A stretch of 64,000 nt of DNA from JADGRA01 sp052143535 (lineage in GTDB: Bacteria > Myxococcota > Myxococcia > Myxococcales > Myxococcaceae), in contig JBKQSS010000038.1 of NCBI GenBank assembly GCA_052143535.1, positions 51,754 through 115,753 on the forward strand, given 5' to 3'. The notes beneath the pieces are model-generated. The model did not search any database. It was not told the origin of the DNA and was given only the letters and a program-made list of their open reading frames with translations. Below, in pieces: positions 8,562 through 17,199 of this stretch (positions within the stretch are counted from its first letter, which is position 1; each line of letters opens with the position of its first letter). The translations under genes were made by a program, and so were the position numbers.

Positions 8562-9611
8562 TTACACCAGCCGGGCGGCGAGCACGTCCTGCACGTCGAT
8601 GAGACCCACCGGGAGGCCCTCGGCATCCACCACTGGAAGCTGGTCGACGTGCGCCTCGCGCATCAGTGTGGCGGCGGTGAGGACCAGGTCCTCCGGGGAG
8701 ACGCACCGCGGGTGAGGTCCCATCACCGTTCTCACTTCCACCTCGAAGTCGTTCGCGCCGCGCTCCACCAGCCGGCGCAAGTCCCCATCGGTGAAAATGC
8801 CCACCAGCCGCCCGGACGCGTCGACGACGTTGGCGGCGCCGGGGCGCCCCGGCGTATTCGTCATCACCACCACCGCCTGCGAGAGGTGCGCCGTCGCCTG
8901 TACCACCGGATTCGAAGCGCCGGCCCGCATCACCTCGAAGACGCGCATCACGCTACGGCCTATTTTTCCGCCGGGGTGCAGGAGGGCGTATTCCTCGCTG
9001 GAAAACTGTCGGCACTTGAGCGCGGTCATGGCCAAGGCATCGGAGACGGCGTGCAGTGCGGCCGAGGAAGCCGTCGGCACCAGGCCAAGGGGACAGGCCT
9101 CGGGGATGGAACCCACGTCCAGCACCAAGTCCGACAGCCGCGCCAGCGGCGACGTCCCGTCCCCGGTGATGGCCACCACCTTGGCGCCAATGCGGCGCAG
9201 CGCTGGCACCAGGCGGAGAATCTCCTCAGTGGCGCCGCTGTTGGACAGTGCCAGGACAACGTCGCCGCGAGAGACGCGGCCCAAGTCCCCATGCATCGCC
9301 TCCGCCGGGTGGAGGTACAAGGAGGGAATGCCAGTCGAGGCGAACGTGGCGGACAACTTCTGGGCGATGAAGCCGGGCTTGCCGAGGCCGGTCACCACCA
9401 CGTGTCCCTGGCAGTCGAGCACCAGAGAGAGGACGCGGAGAAAGCTTGGCCCCAGTCGTTGCTTGGCGCCGGCAATGGCCTCGGATTCGGCGTCCAGTAC
9501 GCCACGGGCATAGGCCAACTCCTCGGCACCGGGACGGGCCAGTCGCGCTCGAGCCAGCCTCTCGGGCTTGGTGGAGCGGCTGCGAGGTACCCGAGGTGCG
9601 GGGCGGCGCAT
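8562..9611 (-). CDS. kdsD: arabinose-5-phosphate isomerase (KdsD/KpsF)
   Basis: This sugar-phosphate isomerase interconverts ribulose-5-phosphate and arabinose-5-phosphate, the first step towards Kdo for lipopolysaccharide. The SIS domain (about residues 45-180) contains GHVVVTGLGKPGFIAQKLSA, HPAEAMHGDLG and ALSNSGATEEI. Two CBS domains follow (about 215-345). ATG 9611 was chosen because it has GGGAG just upstream and gives the family-typical length of 349 aa; the open frame continues upstream but the extra sequence is low-complexity. It lies on the same strand as, and 181 bp downstream of, livF. The assignment is firm; distinguishing KdsD from its paralogues GutQ and KpsF is not possible from sequence alone. 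Confidence 0.93.
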   Translation of the reverse strand: MRRPAPRVPRSRSTKPERLARARLARPGAEELAYARGVLDAESEAIAGAKQRLGPSFLRVLSLVLDCQGHVVVTGLGKPGFIAQKLSATFASTGIPSLYLHPAEAMHGDLGRVSRGDVVLALSNSGATEEILRLVPALRRIGAKVVAITGDGTSPLARLSDLVLDVGSIPEACPLGLVPTASSAALHAVSDALAMTALKCRQFSSEEYALLHPGGKIGRSVMRVFEVMRAGASNPVVQATAHLSQAVVVMTNTPGRPGAANVVDASGRLVGIFTDGDLRRLVERGANDFEVEVRTVMGPHPRCVSPEDLVLTAATLMREAHVDQLPVVDAEGLPVGLIDVQDVLAARLV

Positions 9612-9792
9612 GGGAGGCTCCCTGGCTTGTAGCCCGGCCAGGCTCACCGAAGCCAGCACCAACCCACCCGGGAGTGCTCGTCGTTGGCGTCCGCCCAGCT
9701 GGCTCGGGCCGGCGTGACAACCCCACCGGCCAATAGGCACTGCAGCGCTGTGACTCGCCCTCAGCCCGAGGGCTCGGGGGGCGTCCCCGTGG

Positions 9793-10512
9793 TTACAGGG
9801 CCGCCTCGCCGAGGAAACGCTGGCGCACCCGCGCGTCGTCCAGCAGCGCGGCGCTCGCGCCCTCGAGGGTGACGCGCCCGGTTTCCAGGACATAGGCCCG
9901 GTGGGCGAGTCGCAGCGCGTGCTGGACGTTTTGCTCCACCAGAAGCAGAGTGACGCCGCGCCCGTTGATTTCCTTCAGCGCCGCGAAGACCTGCCGCACC
10001 AGCATCGGTGCAAGCCCCAGCGCCGGCTCGTCCAACATCAACAGCCGAGGACGTGCCATCAACCCTCGACCGATGGCGCACATCTGTTGCTCGCCCCCGC
10101 TCAGAGTGCCGGCGTTTTGGGTGAGGCGCTTCTGGAGAATGGGAAACATCTCCAGAACGGTCTGGAGCGTTCGGTGCCGCTCGGCGCGGGCCCCTCGGGT
10201 GTAGGCCCCCATTTCCAAGTTGTCGCGGACGCTCATGTTGGCCCACAGCTGGCGTGCTTCCGGAATGAGGACGATGCCCCTCGCCACCAGCTGGTTGGCA
10301 GGCATGCCGGCGACGTCCTGGTCCTCGAAGAGAATGCGGCCGGCGCGGGGACGTAGCAGTCCCGAAAGCGTGCGCAAGGTGGTGGTTTTCCCGGCGCCAT
10401 TGGCACCCACCAGCGTCACAATTTCTCCCGCCTCCACACGGAAGGAGGCGTTCCACACCGCTTGGACGTCGCCATAGAAGACGTCGATGCCCTCCACCCG
10501 CAGCGCGCTCAT
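9793..10512 (-). CDS. livF: branched-chain amino-acid-type ABC transporter ATPase LivF
   Basis: This is the second ATP-binding subunit of a high-affinity amino-acid (HAAT-type) importer. Walker A reads GANGAGKTTT, the signature is LSGGEQQM, and Walker B is LLMLDEPALGL. It has the short C-terminus and 239-aa length of LivF rather than LivG. Its ATG overlaps the livG stop by four bases. It is the last gene of the minus-strand series binding protein-livH-livM-livG-livF. The substrate (branched-chain amino acids, amides or urea) cannot be decided here. Confidence 0.95.
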   Translation of the reverse strand: MSALRVEGIDVFYGDVQAVWNASFRVEAGEIVTLVGANGAGKTTTLRTLSGLLRPRAGRILFEDQDVAGMPANQLVARGIVLIPEARQLWANMSVRDNLEMGAYTRGARAERHRTLQTVLEMFPILQKRLTQNAGTLSGGEQQMCAIGRGLMARPRLLMLDEPALGLAPMLVRQVFAALKEINGRGVTLLLVEQNVQHALRLAHRAYVLETGRVTLEGASAALLDDARVRQRFLGEAAL

Positions 10513-11255
10513 GCGGTGGCCCCTTGGGTCTCGTCTCCGAGGTAGGCCGCCACCACCGCCGGGTCGCGGAGGGCCTGCTGCGGAGCCCCCTCGGCGATGG
10601 TCCGTCCGAAGTTGAGCACCATCACTCGGTCGGAGACCCCCAGCACGGCGTGGACGTGGTGCTCAATCATCAGCACCGTGACGCCACTGGCGCGGATGTC
10701 GCGGATGAGCTGCATCGCCCCCTCAATCTCCACCGGGTTGAGGCCGCCCATCACCTCGTCCAGGCAGAGGACTTCCGGCTCGGTGGCCAGCGCCCGCGCA
10801 ATCTCCAAGCGCTTGAGGTCGCCGATGGGCAAGGTGCGGGCGAGCGCGCTCGCTCGGCCGGCGAGACCGGCCCGCTCCAACACCGCCGCCACCCGGGACC
10901 GGGCCTCGGCGCCGCGGCGGTGCCGCCTTCCGAAGAGGCTTCCCACGGCGACGTTTTCGGCCACTGTCATGTCCCGGAAGGGCCGGACAATCTGGTGGGT
11001 GCGGACCAGACCGCGTTGCACCACCTGGTCGTTGCGCAGCCCGGCAACCTCCCGGCCCTTGAAGCGAATGCTGCCACTGGAGGGCCGCTGGCTCCCCACC
11101 AGACACGAGAAGAGCGTCGTCTTGCCGGCGCCGTTGGGGCCGATGACGCTGAAGATGGAACCCTGCTCTACCCGAAAGCTGACGCTGTCCAGCGCCACCA
11201 GGCCTCCGAAGCGCTTGCCCAGGCCTTGGACTTCGAGGATGGGCTCAGCCGGCAC
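10509..11255 (-). CDS. livG: branched-chain amino-acid-type ABC transporter ATPase LivG
   Basis: This is the first ATPase of the importer. Walker A is GPNGAGKTTLF and Walker B is VLCLDEVMGGLN, with the LivG-specific extra C-terminal segment ending in YLGDE. The signature loop reads LPIGDLKRLEIARAL, so the usual LSGGQ-type residues are altered: in LivG proteins this loop is commonly LPYGxQRRLEIAR, and the present one keeps its LEIARAL end. It overlaps livM by 11 bases and livF by four. Function follows from the complete surrounding operon. Confidence 0.94.
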   Translation of the reverse strand: MPAEPILEVQGLGKRFGGLVALDSVSFRVEQGSIFSVIGPNGAGKTTLFSCLVGSQRPSSGSIRFKGREVAGLRNDQVVQRGLVRTHQIVRPFRDMTVAENVAVGSLFGRRHRRGAEARSRVAAVLERAGLAGRASALARTLPIGDLKRLEIARALATEPEVLCLDEVMGGLNPVEIEGAMQLIRDIRASGVTVLMIEHHVHAVLGVSDRVMVLNFGRTIAEGAPQQALRDPAVVAAYLGDETQGATA

Positions 11256-12198
11256 GCGGAGCCTCGGTCTTCGCGCGCCCAGTCCGGCGCAGAAACTGCG
11301 TCAACCGCTCGAACAGGCCCACCATTCCGCGGGGCTCAAACAGCATCACCAGCATCAGCAGGCCACCGTAGATGAAGAGGTAGGAGTCCCGCAGCATCGG
11401 GCTAGCGAGAAGCTTAATCTGCAGGTAACTGAAGAGGACGGCTCCCAGTACCGGGCCGACCAGCGTGCCGATGCCTCCCACGATGGGCATCAGCACGATG
11501 CTCAACGAGAGGCGAAAGTCGAAGACGCTGCCGGGGGAGATGTACTGGAAATTCATCGCGAACAACCCACCGGCGGCGCCCACCAGCCCCGCGGACACGG
11601 CATGGGCCAGCAGCTTGGCGCGGGTAGAGGCAATGCCCAGCGCCTCTGCGGCATCGATGTCCTGTCGAATGGCTTCCAAGGCAAGGCCGAAGGCGTTGGC
11701 GCGGATGAAGGCCACCACCCCCACCGTCAGAAGCGCGAGCGCGGCCATGCCGTAGTAGTTGGCCAGGAAGTGGAAGTTGCCCGAGGGCATGCGCAGGCCG
11801 CTCGAGCCGCCGGTGAATTCCACTCCCGAGGCGAGGACCCGGACTGCCTCCCCGACGCCAATGGTGGCGATGGAGAAGTAGGGGCCGCGCAGCCGAAACG
11901 TGGGCAGCCCCACCAGGACGCTAAACACCACGGCCAGCGCCGCCCCCATGGGTAGCGTCAGCCAGGGGCTCCAGCCGGCGCCTGCGAGCAGCACCGTGGT
12001 GTAGGCCCCGATGCCGACGAAGACCGAGTAGCCGAGCGAAATTTGGCCGGCGAACCCGCCCAAGAGGTTCCAGGCCGAGGCCAGCACCACCGCGAAGGCG
12101 ACGTTCCACAAGTCATTGAGGGTGCCGCGCTGGGCAACCAATGGGGCAAGCAACAGCGCCCCGGCCAGCGCCCAGAGCCACGCGCGGGAGCCCTTCAC
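11245..12198 (-). CDS. livM: branched-chain amino-acid-type ABC permease LivM
   Basis: This membrane permease of about 317 aa has eight to ten hydrophobic segments. The family signatures NLLGGFAGQISLGYSVFVGIGAY and AFIRANAFGLALEAIRQDIDAAEALG (the EAA-like loop that contacts the ATPases) are present in order, followed by GGIGTLVGPVLGAV. It overlaps livH by four bases (ATGA) and livG by 11. It pairs with LivH to form the translocation pore. Confidence 0.94.
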   Translation of the reverse strand: MKGSRAWLWALAGALLLAPLVAQRGTLNDLWNVAFAVVLASAWNLLGGFAGQISLGYSVFVGIGAYTTVLLAGAGWSPWLTLPMGAALAVVFSVLVGLPTFRLRGPYFSIATIGVGEAVRVLASGVEFTGGSSGLRMPSGNFHFLANYYGMAALALLTVGVVAFIRANAFGLALEAIRQDIDAAEALGIASTRAKLLAHAVSAGLVGAAGGLFAMNFQYISPGSVFDFRLSLSIVLMPIVGGIGTLVGPVLGAVLFSYLQIKLLASPMLRDSYLFIYGGLLMLVMLFEPRGMVGLFERLTQFLRRTGRAKTEAPRAG

Positions 12199-13100
12199 CG
12201 GGCGACCACCCGGCGAGAAAAGCTGCGGAAGAGCGCGGGGAGCCCATTGGGCGCGGCCACCAGCACCAGCACCAGAAGCGAGAAGCTGATGGCGTCCTGG
12301 AAGGAGGTGGGAATGGTGGTGTAGGCCGCTACCAGGTTTTCAATGAGCGCCAGCACCAGCGCGCCGATGGCCACTCCGGTGAAGCTCTCCAGCCCCCCCA
12401 GGACGATGATGCAGAAGGCCTTCAACAGGAAGCTCCGACCGAAGTCCGGCGTGAAGGCATAGAGCGTGCTGAGCATGGTGCCGGCGATGGCGGCGAAGGC
12501 GGTCCCGAGGCCAAAGGCCACCGCCGAGATGCGGGCTGCGTTCACTCCGGAGAGCAACGCCGCATCTCGGTTTTGGGTCACCGCGCGGATGGCCCTCCCA
12601 AGAAAACTGCGCCGCAGCACCAGGTTGAGCACCACCAGGGACAGCGCGCTCACGGCGAAGACCAGCAGCAGCGGGACGCCGTAGCGCTCGCCCAACAGCG
12701 GCACCGAGGACATGGTGTAGCTGGTGAAGATGGATTGGGTGTCCCCGCCCCAGATGACATAGGCCAGATTCTGAAGCACCAGCCACAGCCCAAACAGCAG
12801 CAACAGCGACTGCATTGAGGGGCCACTGGCCCCCTGGGGCAGCCGGCGGATGAGCGTTAAGTCGAGCACCACGCCGAAGCCGAAGAAGAGCGGCGCCACG
12901 ACCAACAGGCTGACGAATGGGTCCATCGCGAATCGGGTGTTGAGCGTCAAGGTGACGTACGCCGCGAGCATCATCAGCCCGGCATGGGCGAGGTTGATGA
13001 TGCGCATCACGCCGTAGATGACGGCAAGCCCGTACGCCATGATGGCGTAGAGCCCAGCCGAGAGGAGCGAGCTCAACAGCACCGAGGCGAGCTGCTCCAC
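12195..13100 (-). CDS. livH: branched-chain amino-acid-type ABC permease LivH
   Basis: This is the second permease of the importer, 301 aa, strongly hydrophobic. The N-terminal stretch GLYAIMAYGLAVIYGVMRIINLAHAGLMM is the LivH hallmark, and RAVTQNRDAALLSGVN is its EAA-like coupling loop, followed by LGGLESFTGVAIGALVLALIENL. It begins 12 bases after the binding-protein gene stops and overlaps livM, consistent with one transcript. Confidence 0.94.
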   Translation of the reverse strand: MEQLASVLLSSLLSAGLYAIMAYGLAVIYGVMRIINLAHAGLMMLAAYVTLTLNTRFAMDPFVSLLVVAPLFFGFGVVLDLTLIRRLPQGASGPSMQSLLLLFGLWLVLQNLAYVIWGGDTQSIFTSYTMSSVPLLGERYGVPLLLVFAVSALSLVVLNLVLRRSFLGRAIRAVTQNRDAALLSGVNAARISAVAFGLGTAFAAIAGTMLSTLYAFTPDFGRSFLLKAFCIIVLGGLESFTGVAIGALVLALIENLVAAYTTIPTSFQDAISFSLLVLVLVAAPNGLPALFRSFSRRVVAR

Positions 13101-13112
13101 GGACCGAGTCGC

Positions 13113-14345
13113 TTAATGCCAGGGGATGGGTGCGATGGGCTCCCCGGTCTTGTCGTTCTTGGGCCAGACCAGGTCCACCTTGCCGCCGGGCTTGTTCTGG
13201 GTCACCACGAACGGCAGGTCGCACTGTCCGGTCTTGGTGAAGGTGAGCACCCCGCCGGGGACGATGGAGTCGGTCAGTTTCAATTGGGCCAGCGCGTTGC
13301 GGATTTTCTCCGGGTCGAGCGAGCCGGCGCGCTCGATGGCGACGAGGAGCGCGCGGACTGTCTCGTAGGCCATGGCGTGGTACCACTGGGGCTGCACCCC
13401 GGTCGCCGCCTTGTAGCGGGCGTTGAAGGCCTTGACTTGGGGGTAGGGCAAGAGGTCCGACCACCAGCCGCTGGCAAAAATGTAGTCGACCGCCGGTCCG
13501 AGGGCCTTGTGGGCCGACTCGTCAGCCCCCCGCGCGCCGTAGGTAATCATCTGGTTCCGAAGGCCCATCTGCGCATAGGTCCTTTGCATGCTGATGAAGT
13601 CCTCGAGGTGCGCATCGGCCATGAAGAGGTCCGACTTCGACGCCTGCACCCGCCCCAAAAGGGGACGGAAGTCTTGGGTGTAGAGTTCGAACTTCTGCTC
13701 CAGAGGGATGGTCCAGCCGCTGGCATGGCCCGCGACGTACTCCTTCACGCCCTTGGCGTAGTCGTTTCCGTGCTCGGTTTGCTCGGTGATGAGGGCGATG
13801 GAGAGCGGCGCCTTGAGCTTTCCGCTGGCCACCAAGGCCTGGAGGAACTCCATCTGCGTGGTGGCGAGGTGCTCGACTGGGGAGAGCGTGCCGAAGACCC
13901 ACTTGCTGCGGCCGTAGATGCTGGTCGCCCCGGCGCCCCCGCTGATGTAGGGAATGCCGTAGCGCTCCGGGACCACCGACTGGGCTTGGACCAGCTGCGA
14001 GCCGTAGCCGCCGATGACCGCGTGCACCTTGGTCTCGGTAATGAGCTGCTCCACCAGCTGCGCGCTCTTGGACGCATCTGAGGTGTCGTCGAGCAGACTG
14101 AGCTCGACCTTCACTTTGCGGCCACCCACCGTCACACCACCGGCGTCGTTCACTTCCTTCACCGCGAACTCGGTTGCCTGTTTGTAGGCGCTGCCGATTT
14201 TGGACTCCTTGCCGGTGACGGGGAGCACGGCGCCAACGCGCACCACGTCCTGTGCGCGGGCAGTCGGAAGGAACAGCAGAACGACGAGGACTGCGTCTCT
14301 CAACACTCGGAGGGTTTTCACGGGTGTCCAAGCCCCCTTTCGCAT
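13113..14345 (-). CDS. livK: ABC transporter periplasmic amino-acid-type binding protein
   Basis: This is the substrate-binding component of the Liv-type importer. A signal peptide (LVVLLFLPTARA) precedes VVRVGAVLPVTGKESKIG, the typical first strand of the Peripla_BP_6 fold; GGYGSQLVQAQSVVPERYGIPY is the conserved cleft region. ATG 14345 is chosen, with GCAGG upstream; GTG 14321 (MKTLRVLRD...) would give a tighter signal peptide. The mature protein is about 380 aa, normal for the family. It is the first gene of the minus-strand operon. Ligand identity is open: branched-chain amino acids, amides or aromatic acids are all seen in this family. The symbol is given by position rather than proof of specificity. 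Confidence 0.9.
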   Translation of the reverse strand: MRKGAWTPVKTLRVLRDAVLVVLLFLPTARAQDVVRVGAVLPVTGKESKIGSAYKQATEFAVKEVNDAGGVTVGGRKVKVELSLLDDTSDASKSAQLVEQLITETKVHAVIGGYGSQLVQAQSVVPERYGIPYISGGAGATSIYGRSKWVFGTLSPVEHLATTQMEFLQALVASGKLKAPLSIALITEQTEHGNDYAKGVKEYVAGHASGWTIPLEQKFELYTQDFRPLLGRVQASKSDLFMADAHLEDFISMQRTYAQMGLRNQMITYGARGADESAHKALGPAVDYIFASGWWSDLLPYPQVKAFNARYKAATGVQPQWYHAMAYETVRALLVAIERAGSLDPEKIRNALAQLKLTDSIVPGGVLTFTKTGQCDLPFVVTQNKPGGKVDLVWPKNDKTGEPIAPIPWH

Positions 14346-14450
14346 TACACCTGCGTCCGCTTTCCGTAGCACGGAAACGGTCCGCTCTGGCTGACTCAAT
14401 GCCTGCCGCAGCGCGACACGTGCTTCGCGCTCCAGGCTCGAGCGAATGGC

Positions 14451-14482
14451 AGTGGCGCCCCCCCCCAGAGGGGAGCGCCACT
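14451..14482 (-). terminator. strong hairpin after the hydrolase gene
   Basis: AGTGGCGC (14451-14458) pairs perfectly with GCGCCACT (14475-14482), and CCCC/GGGG inside the loop can extend the stem. It lies 26 bases beyond the stop of the minus-strand hydrolase gene and upstream of the binding-protein gene. There is no U-run on the minus-strand side, so it is either a hairpin-only terminator or a transcript-stabilising structure. Confidence 0.55.
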
Positions 14483-14508
14483 CTTTCAACCGCAACAGTC
14501 GGATTGGC

Positions 14509-16749
14509 CTAGGGGATGTCAGCTGCCTCTGCCGCATTGACGTAGAAAGCGACGTCCTCCTGCAGCAAAAGCCCCTGGGCCACCAAGTCGTTGGCCGCCG
14601 CGGTGACTTGGTTGACGTAGTCGGCGTGACTCGTGTACCGCTCAGACAACGCCCGCCGTGGGTCTCCGGCCAGGCGCGTCGCAGGCGTTTTGGCGAACGG
14701 AATCATCGAGCCGTAGATGTAACAGGCGTCCCCCGGAGCGTAGTTGGGGGCGCGCAAGTTCCAGGCGGTGTAGGTGGCGATGGGCGCGACGAAATCCGGC
14801 GTTCTGACGCCGGCGACGTCATTGCCGTCGGCGTCCGTCACCGAGACCAACACCTGGTAGGGCTTGGTGAGGTCGACCACCGGAATGCCGGTGGAGTAGT
14901 CGGTGACGAAGAGCTGGTTGTAGGTGTTTCCGCCATAGGTGACGCCCATCCCGCTCAAGTCGGGGAAGCCGACTGCGGCTTGGTTGGTGGGGTCGGCCGC
15001 CGTCCCGTTGGTGACCGAGGGGAACCGGGAACTCGGCGGCGGAGTGCCCTGGGTGAGCCACGCCTCCAACGCCACCACCAAGGCGCGGTTGGTTGGCCGC
15101 TCGTTGATGGGGCTGGCCAGGTTGAGACAAATCGCCGGCTGGGTCTGGGTGCCCACTCCGCTGCCGCCGCCGTGGTTCGTTCCTGGAACGTCGTAGATGC
15201 GGACGGTGTCCGGGACAGAAACGGCGTTCCCCTGGCCGTCCGTTGTCAGCAGCATGTCGCGCCCTCCCCACGTCTCGTAGGCGCCATCAACGTGGACGAT
15301 GAGCGGGCAGGTGTTGTTGGTGGTGCACATTCCGAAGATGCCGTCGGTGACCCCGCTGACCGGGTCGGTGGTCACCGCATAGCCGAACGGGAACTGGTCG
15401 CCTCTCTGGAAGTGGTCCTCGTGCTGCTTGGAGAATCGGCCCGGTTGCGCCCACCGGTAGTTGGTCCAGGTCTTTCGACTGGCCGGAATGATGGGCATCA
15501 TCCCTTCGAAGACCTTGTGCCCAGTGGTGTCGTCGTTGAACCCCTGCCAGAGGAAGTCGCGGACGAAGCGACCGGACTGGGAAACACCCTCCATGATGGC
15601 AACGTCGAAGTTGTTGGTCGGACTGCTCGAGCAACCGCTGGCCAGCTGACAGGGCGCACTCTTGAAGTCGTTCAGAGGATTTGCGTTCCCCATCGCGTCG
15701 GCGGTGCCGTTCCTGAGGAAGGAAACGAAGTCCCGGACAGCCGCAAAGCCGATGCCCATGACGATGGGGTTCATGGCTGTATAGGTGAAGTTGTAGATGG
15801 CTCCCATGTCACCAAGGCCAGTGAGGTTGAAGCTCACGTGCTGGTTGTCGACGTAGCTCCACGCCGACGTCGGAATGGGTGTGGAGGGCGAAGTGAAGGT
15901 CTGCCCTTGTGGGGTGACATACGTCTCACGCCAGTTGAAGTTGACGGTGGATTGGTCCGTCGTGGCAGCGGGGTAAGTGAGTTTGAAAGTGACGGTTCCG
16001 GCCGCGTCCAGAGAAGAGGAGCGGGGCTTCAGCTGCTCTGGCAACGCGGCCGTCTGCTCCCGCGCAGTGTTCGGGGCAGAGGGGGGCGCGACCGCGCCAG
16101 CTCCGACCGGCGTCGTCGCGCCATCGAAAATCTCCTCGTCGAACACGACGCCGGTGATGGTCCCACCGTCGGTGTAAGTGGCGACAGGAAAGCTGGTCCC
16201 AATGGCCATCGTGTCTCCGTGACCGGTCTGCGCGACGTTGCCCTGCCAACCGCTCCACACCAGGGTGTAGCCGAGACGGAGCAGGAGAGCGTCTCCTTGT
16301 GCGCCGGGCGCAAACCCCGGCAAGCCATTGTTGATGAAGCCTTGCGCCAGTTGGTTTCCTCGGTTGTTGACGTCATAGAAGAGGATGCGCTTGGCGTTGG
16401 TGACTGCGGTCGGGCGCAGGATGACGAAGTCCGTCGTGTATTCCACCATGCCATCACTGTCGACGGGCGCCAGCCCGAGGTCGACAATGCCAGCGTTGGC
16501 TGGATGGTTGGGATTGAGCTTCCCGTGGACGATGCCGCTGATGACCGTGTACTGCCCAACTGTGCCGAACGTCCCTCCGTCGTAGGCCGGATAGGTCGAA
16601 ACAATTTGCAATTCCTGGATGATGCCGGCGACCGGTCCTGCGTCTGGCCCCGCGTCCGGAGTTCCGGCATCGGGGGCAGGAGTGGTGCTGGAGTTACACC
16701 CAGCGAGCACGGCTGCGACGAACAGCGCGCTAGCGACTCTTCCGTTCAT
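14509..16749 (-). CDS. lipoprotein alpha/beta hydrolase (Abhydrolase_10-like)
   Basis: The 746-aa product starts with a lipoprotein signal (VAAVLAGC, Cys 18) and a Pro-Asp-Ala-Gly linker, so it should be membrane-anchored outside the cytoplasm. The body follows the pattern of the large alpha/beta hydrolase family PF20091: RILFYDVNNRGN, LGYTLVWSGWQGN, the nucleophile elbow GVSQSGRFVRDFL (Ser near residue 390), then PGTNHGG near the C-terminus with the likely His. Reactions in this family are poorly defined. ATG 16749 sits behind GGGAGGAATTC, an excellent ribosome site, although the frame is open further upstream. It is divergent from a GntR/FCD regulator with matching TGTATACA operators, so the hydrolase is probably induced by a small carboxylate or its ester. 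Confidence 0.85.
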   Translation of the reverse strand: MNGRVASALFVAAVLAGCNSSTTPAPDAGTPDAGPDAGPVAGIIQELQIVSTYPAYDGGTFGTVGQYTVISGIVHGKLNPNHPANAGIVDLGLAPVDSDGMVEYTTDFVILRPTAVTNAKRILFYDVNNRGNQLAQGFINNGLPGFAPGAQGDALLLRLGYTLVWSGWQGNVAQTGHGDTMAIGTSFPVATYTDGGTITGVVFDEEIFDGATTPVGAGAVAPPSAPNTAREQTAALPEQLKPRSSSLDAAGTVTFKLTYPAATTDQSTVNFNWRETYVTPQGQTFTSPSTPIPTSAWSYVDNQHVSFNLTGLGDMGAIYNFTYTAMNPIVMGIGFAAVRDFVSFLRNGTADAMGNANPLNDFKSAPCQLASGCSSSPTNNFDVAIMEGVSQSGRFVRDFLWQGFNDDTTGHKVFEGMMPIIPASRKTWTNYRWAQPGRFSKQHEDHFQRGDQFPFGYAVTTDPVSGVTDGIFGMCTTNNTCPLIVHVDGAYETWGGRDMLLTTDGQGNAVSVPDTVRIYDVPGTNHGGGSGVGTQTQPAICLNLASPINERPTNRALVVALEAWLTQGTPPPSSRFPSVTNGTAADPTNQAAVGFPDLSGMGVTYGGNTYNQLFVTDYSTGIPVVDLTKPYQVLVSVTDADGNDVAGVRTPDFVAPIATYTAWNLRAPNYAPGDACYIYGSMIPFAKTPATRLAGDPRRALSERYTSHADYVNQVTAAANDLVAQGLLLQEDVAFYVNAAEAADIP

Positions 16750-16838
16750 GAATTCCTCCCGAGGTCTCGACGGTTTCCAACCACCGCTCAGTGGCTCTTC
16801 CCGGCACCACAGGGGGGCAGGGAACGCGGTCGCGAAAG

Positions 16839-16868
16839 TGTATACAAGCCGCTTTCTTCTGTGGGCAA
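16839..16868 (-). promoter_or_regulatory. predicted hydrolase promoter with TGTATACA operator
   Basis: On the minus strand, TTGCCC (16868-16863) and TATACA (16844-16839) form a sigma-70-like pair with an 18-base spacer. The -10 box is part of the 8-bp palindrome TGTATACA (16839-16846). A GntR/FCD dimer bound there would block the polymerase. The predicted leader to ATG 16749 is about 80 bases. The palindrome is certain; promoter activity is inference. Confidence 0.6.
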
Positions 16869-16960
16869 GGCGCATCGCGGCTAATGGCGCGCCTTTGACG
16901 TATTTGTTTTTTGCTTTCGTGCAGCTTTGCGATTTTCGAGCGGGTGACGACCAATGCCGT

Positions 16961-16993
16961 CGCCAGCCGGAGTCCCGGGCTGGCGTTTGTTTT
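16961..16993 (+). terminator. orphan intrinsic terminator on the plus strand
   Basis: CGCCAGCC (16961-16968) pairs perfectly with GGCTGGCG (16978-16985) and is followed by TTTGTTTT. The T-run is on the plus strand only. No annotated plus-strand gene ends here; it lies upstream of gntR and antisense to nothing coding. Confidence 0.6.
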
Positions 16994-17122
16994 CCCCAAC
17001 TACAGAGGCGTGCAGACCCCCAACTGACCCGGGCGACGCTTCCCCAGGGCCAGCGGCCGGTGGTCTCTCTGGCCCGAGGTCGTTGCGAGGCGCCTCCTTC
17101 GCCTATGGGCGGCGGAGCACGT

Positions 17123-17150
17123 TTGTGCGACCTCTCAAACGGTGTATACA
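17123..17150 (+). promoter_or_regulatory. predicted gntR promoter with TGTATACA operator
   Basis: TTGTGC (17123-17128) and TATACA (17145-17150) are separated by 16 bases, and the -10 box is embedded in TGTATACA (17143-17150). The same palindrome in the same position relative to the -10 box is found before the divergent hydrolase gene. This points to autoregulation of gntR. Confidence 0.55.
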
Positions 17151-17199
17151 GCTCGGCACATCCTGTAGGCCGTTCCGGGGGCGCGGGTTTGAGCTGGCA

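Larger units (their letters stand above)
16750..17199. other. 450-bp divergent control region of hydrolase and gntR
   Basis: This stretch has no gene. It holds the RBS of the hydrolase (16752-16760, minus), a TGTATACA palindrome at 16839-16846, an AT-rich patch (16893-16915), a plus-strand terminator-like hairpin with T-run (16961-16993), and a second TGTATACA at 17143-17150 shortly before gntR. The first and last items are described separately. From 16994 to 17120 I see nothing else. Confidence 0.8.

Noticed and set aside
14446..16884. 812-codon open frame on the plus strand, antisense to the hydrolase gene
   Set aside because: It lacks any recognisable domain, is rich in residues expected from complementing third-position GC codons, and the minus strand encodes a clear lipoprotein hydrolase with RBS and catalytic motifs.
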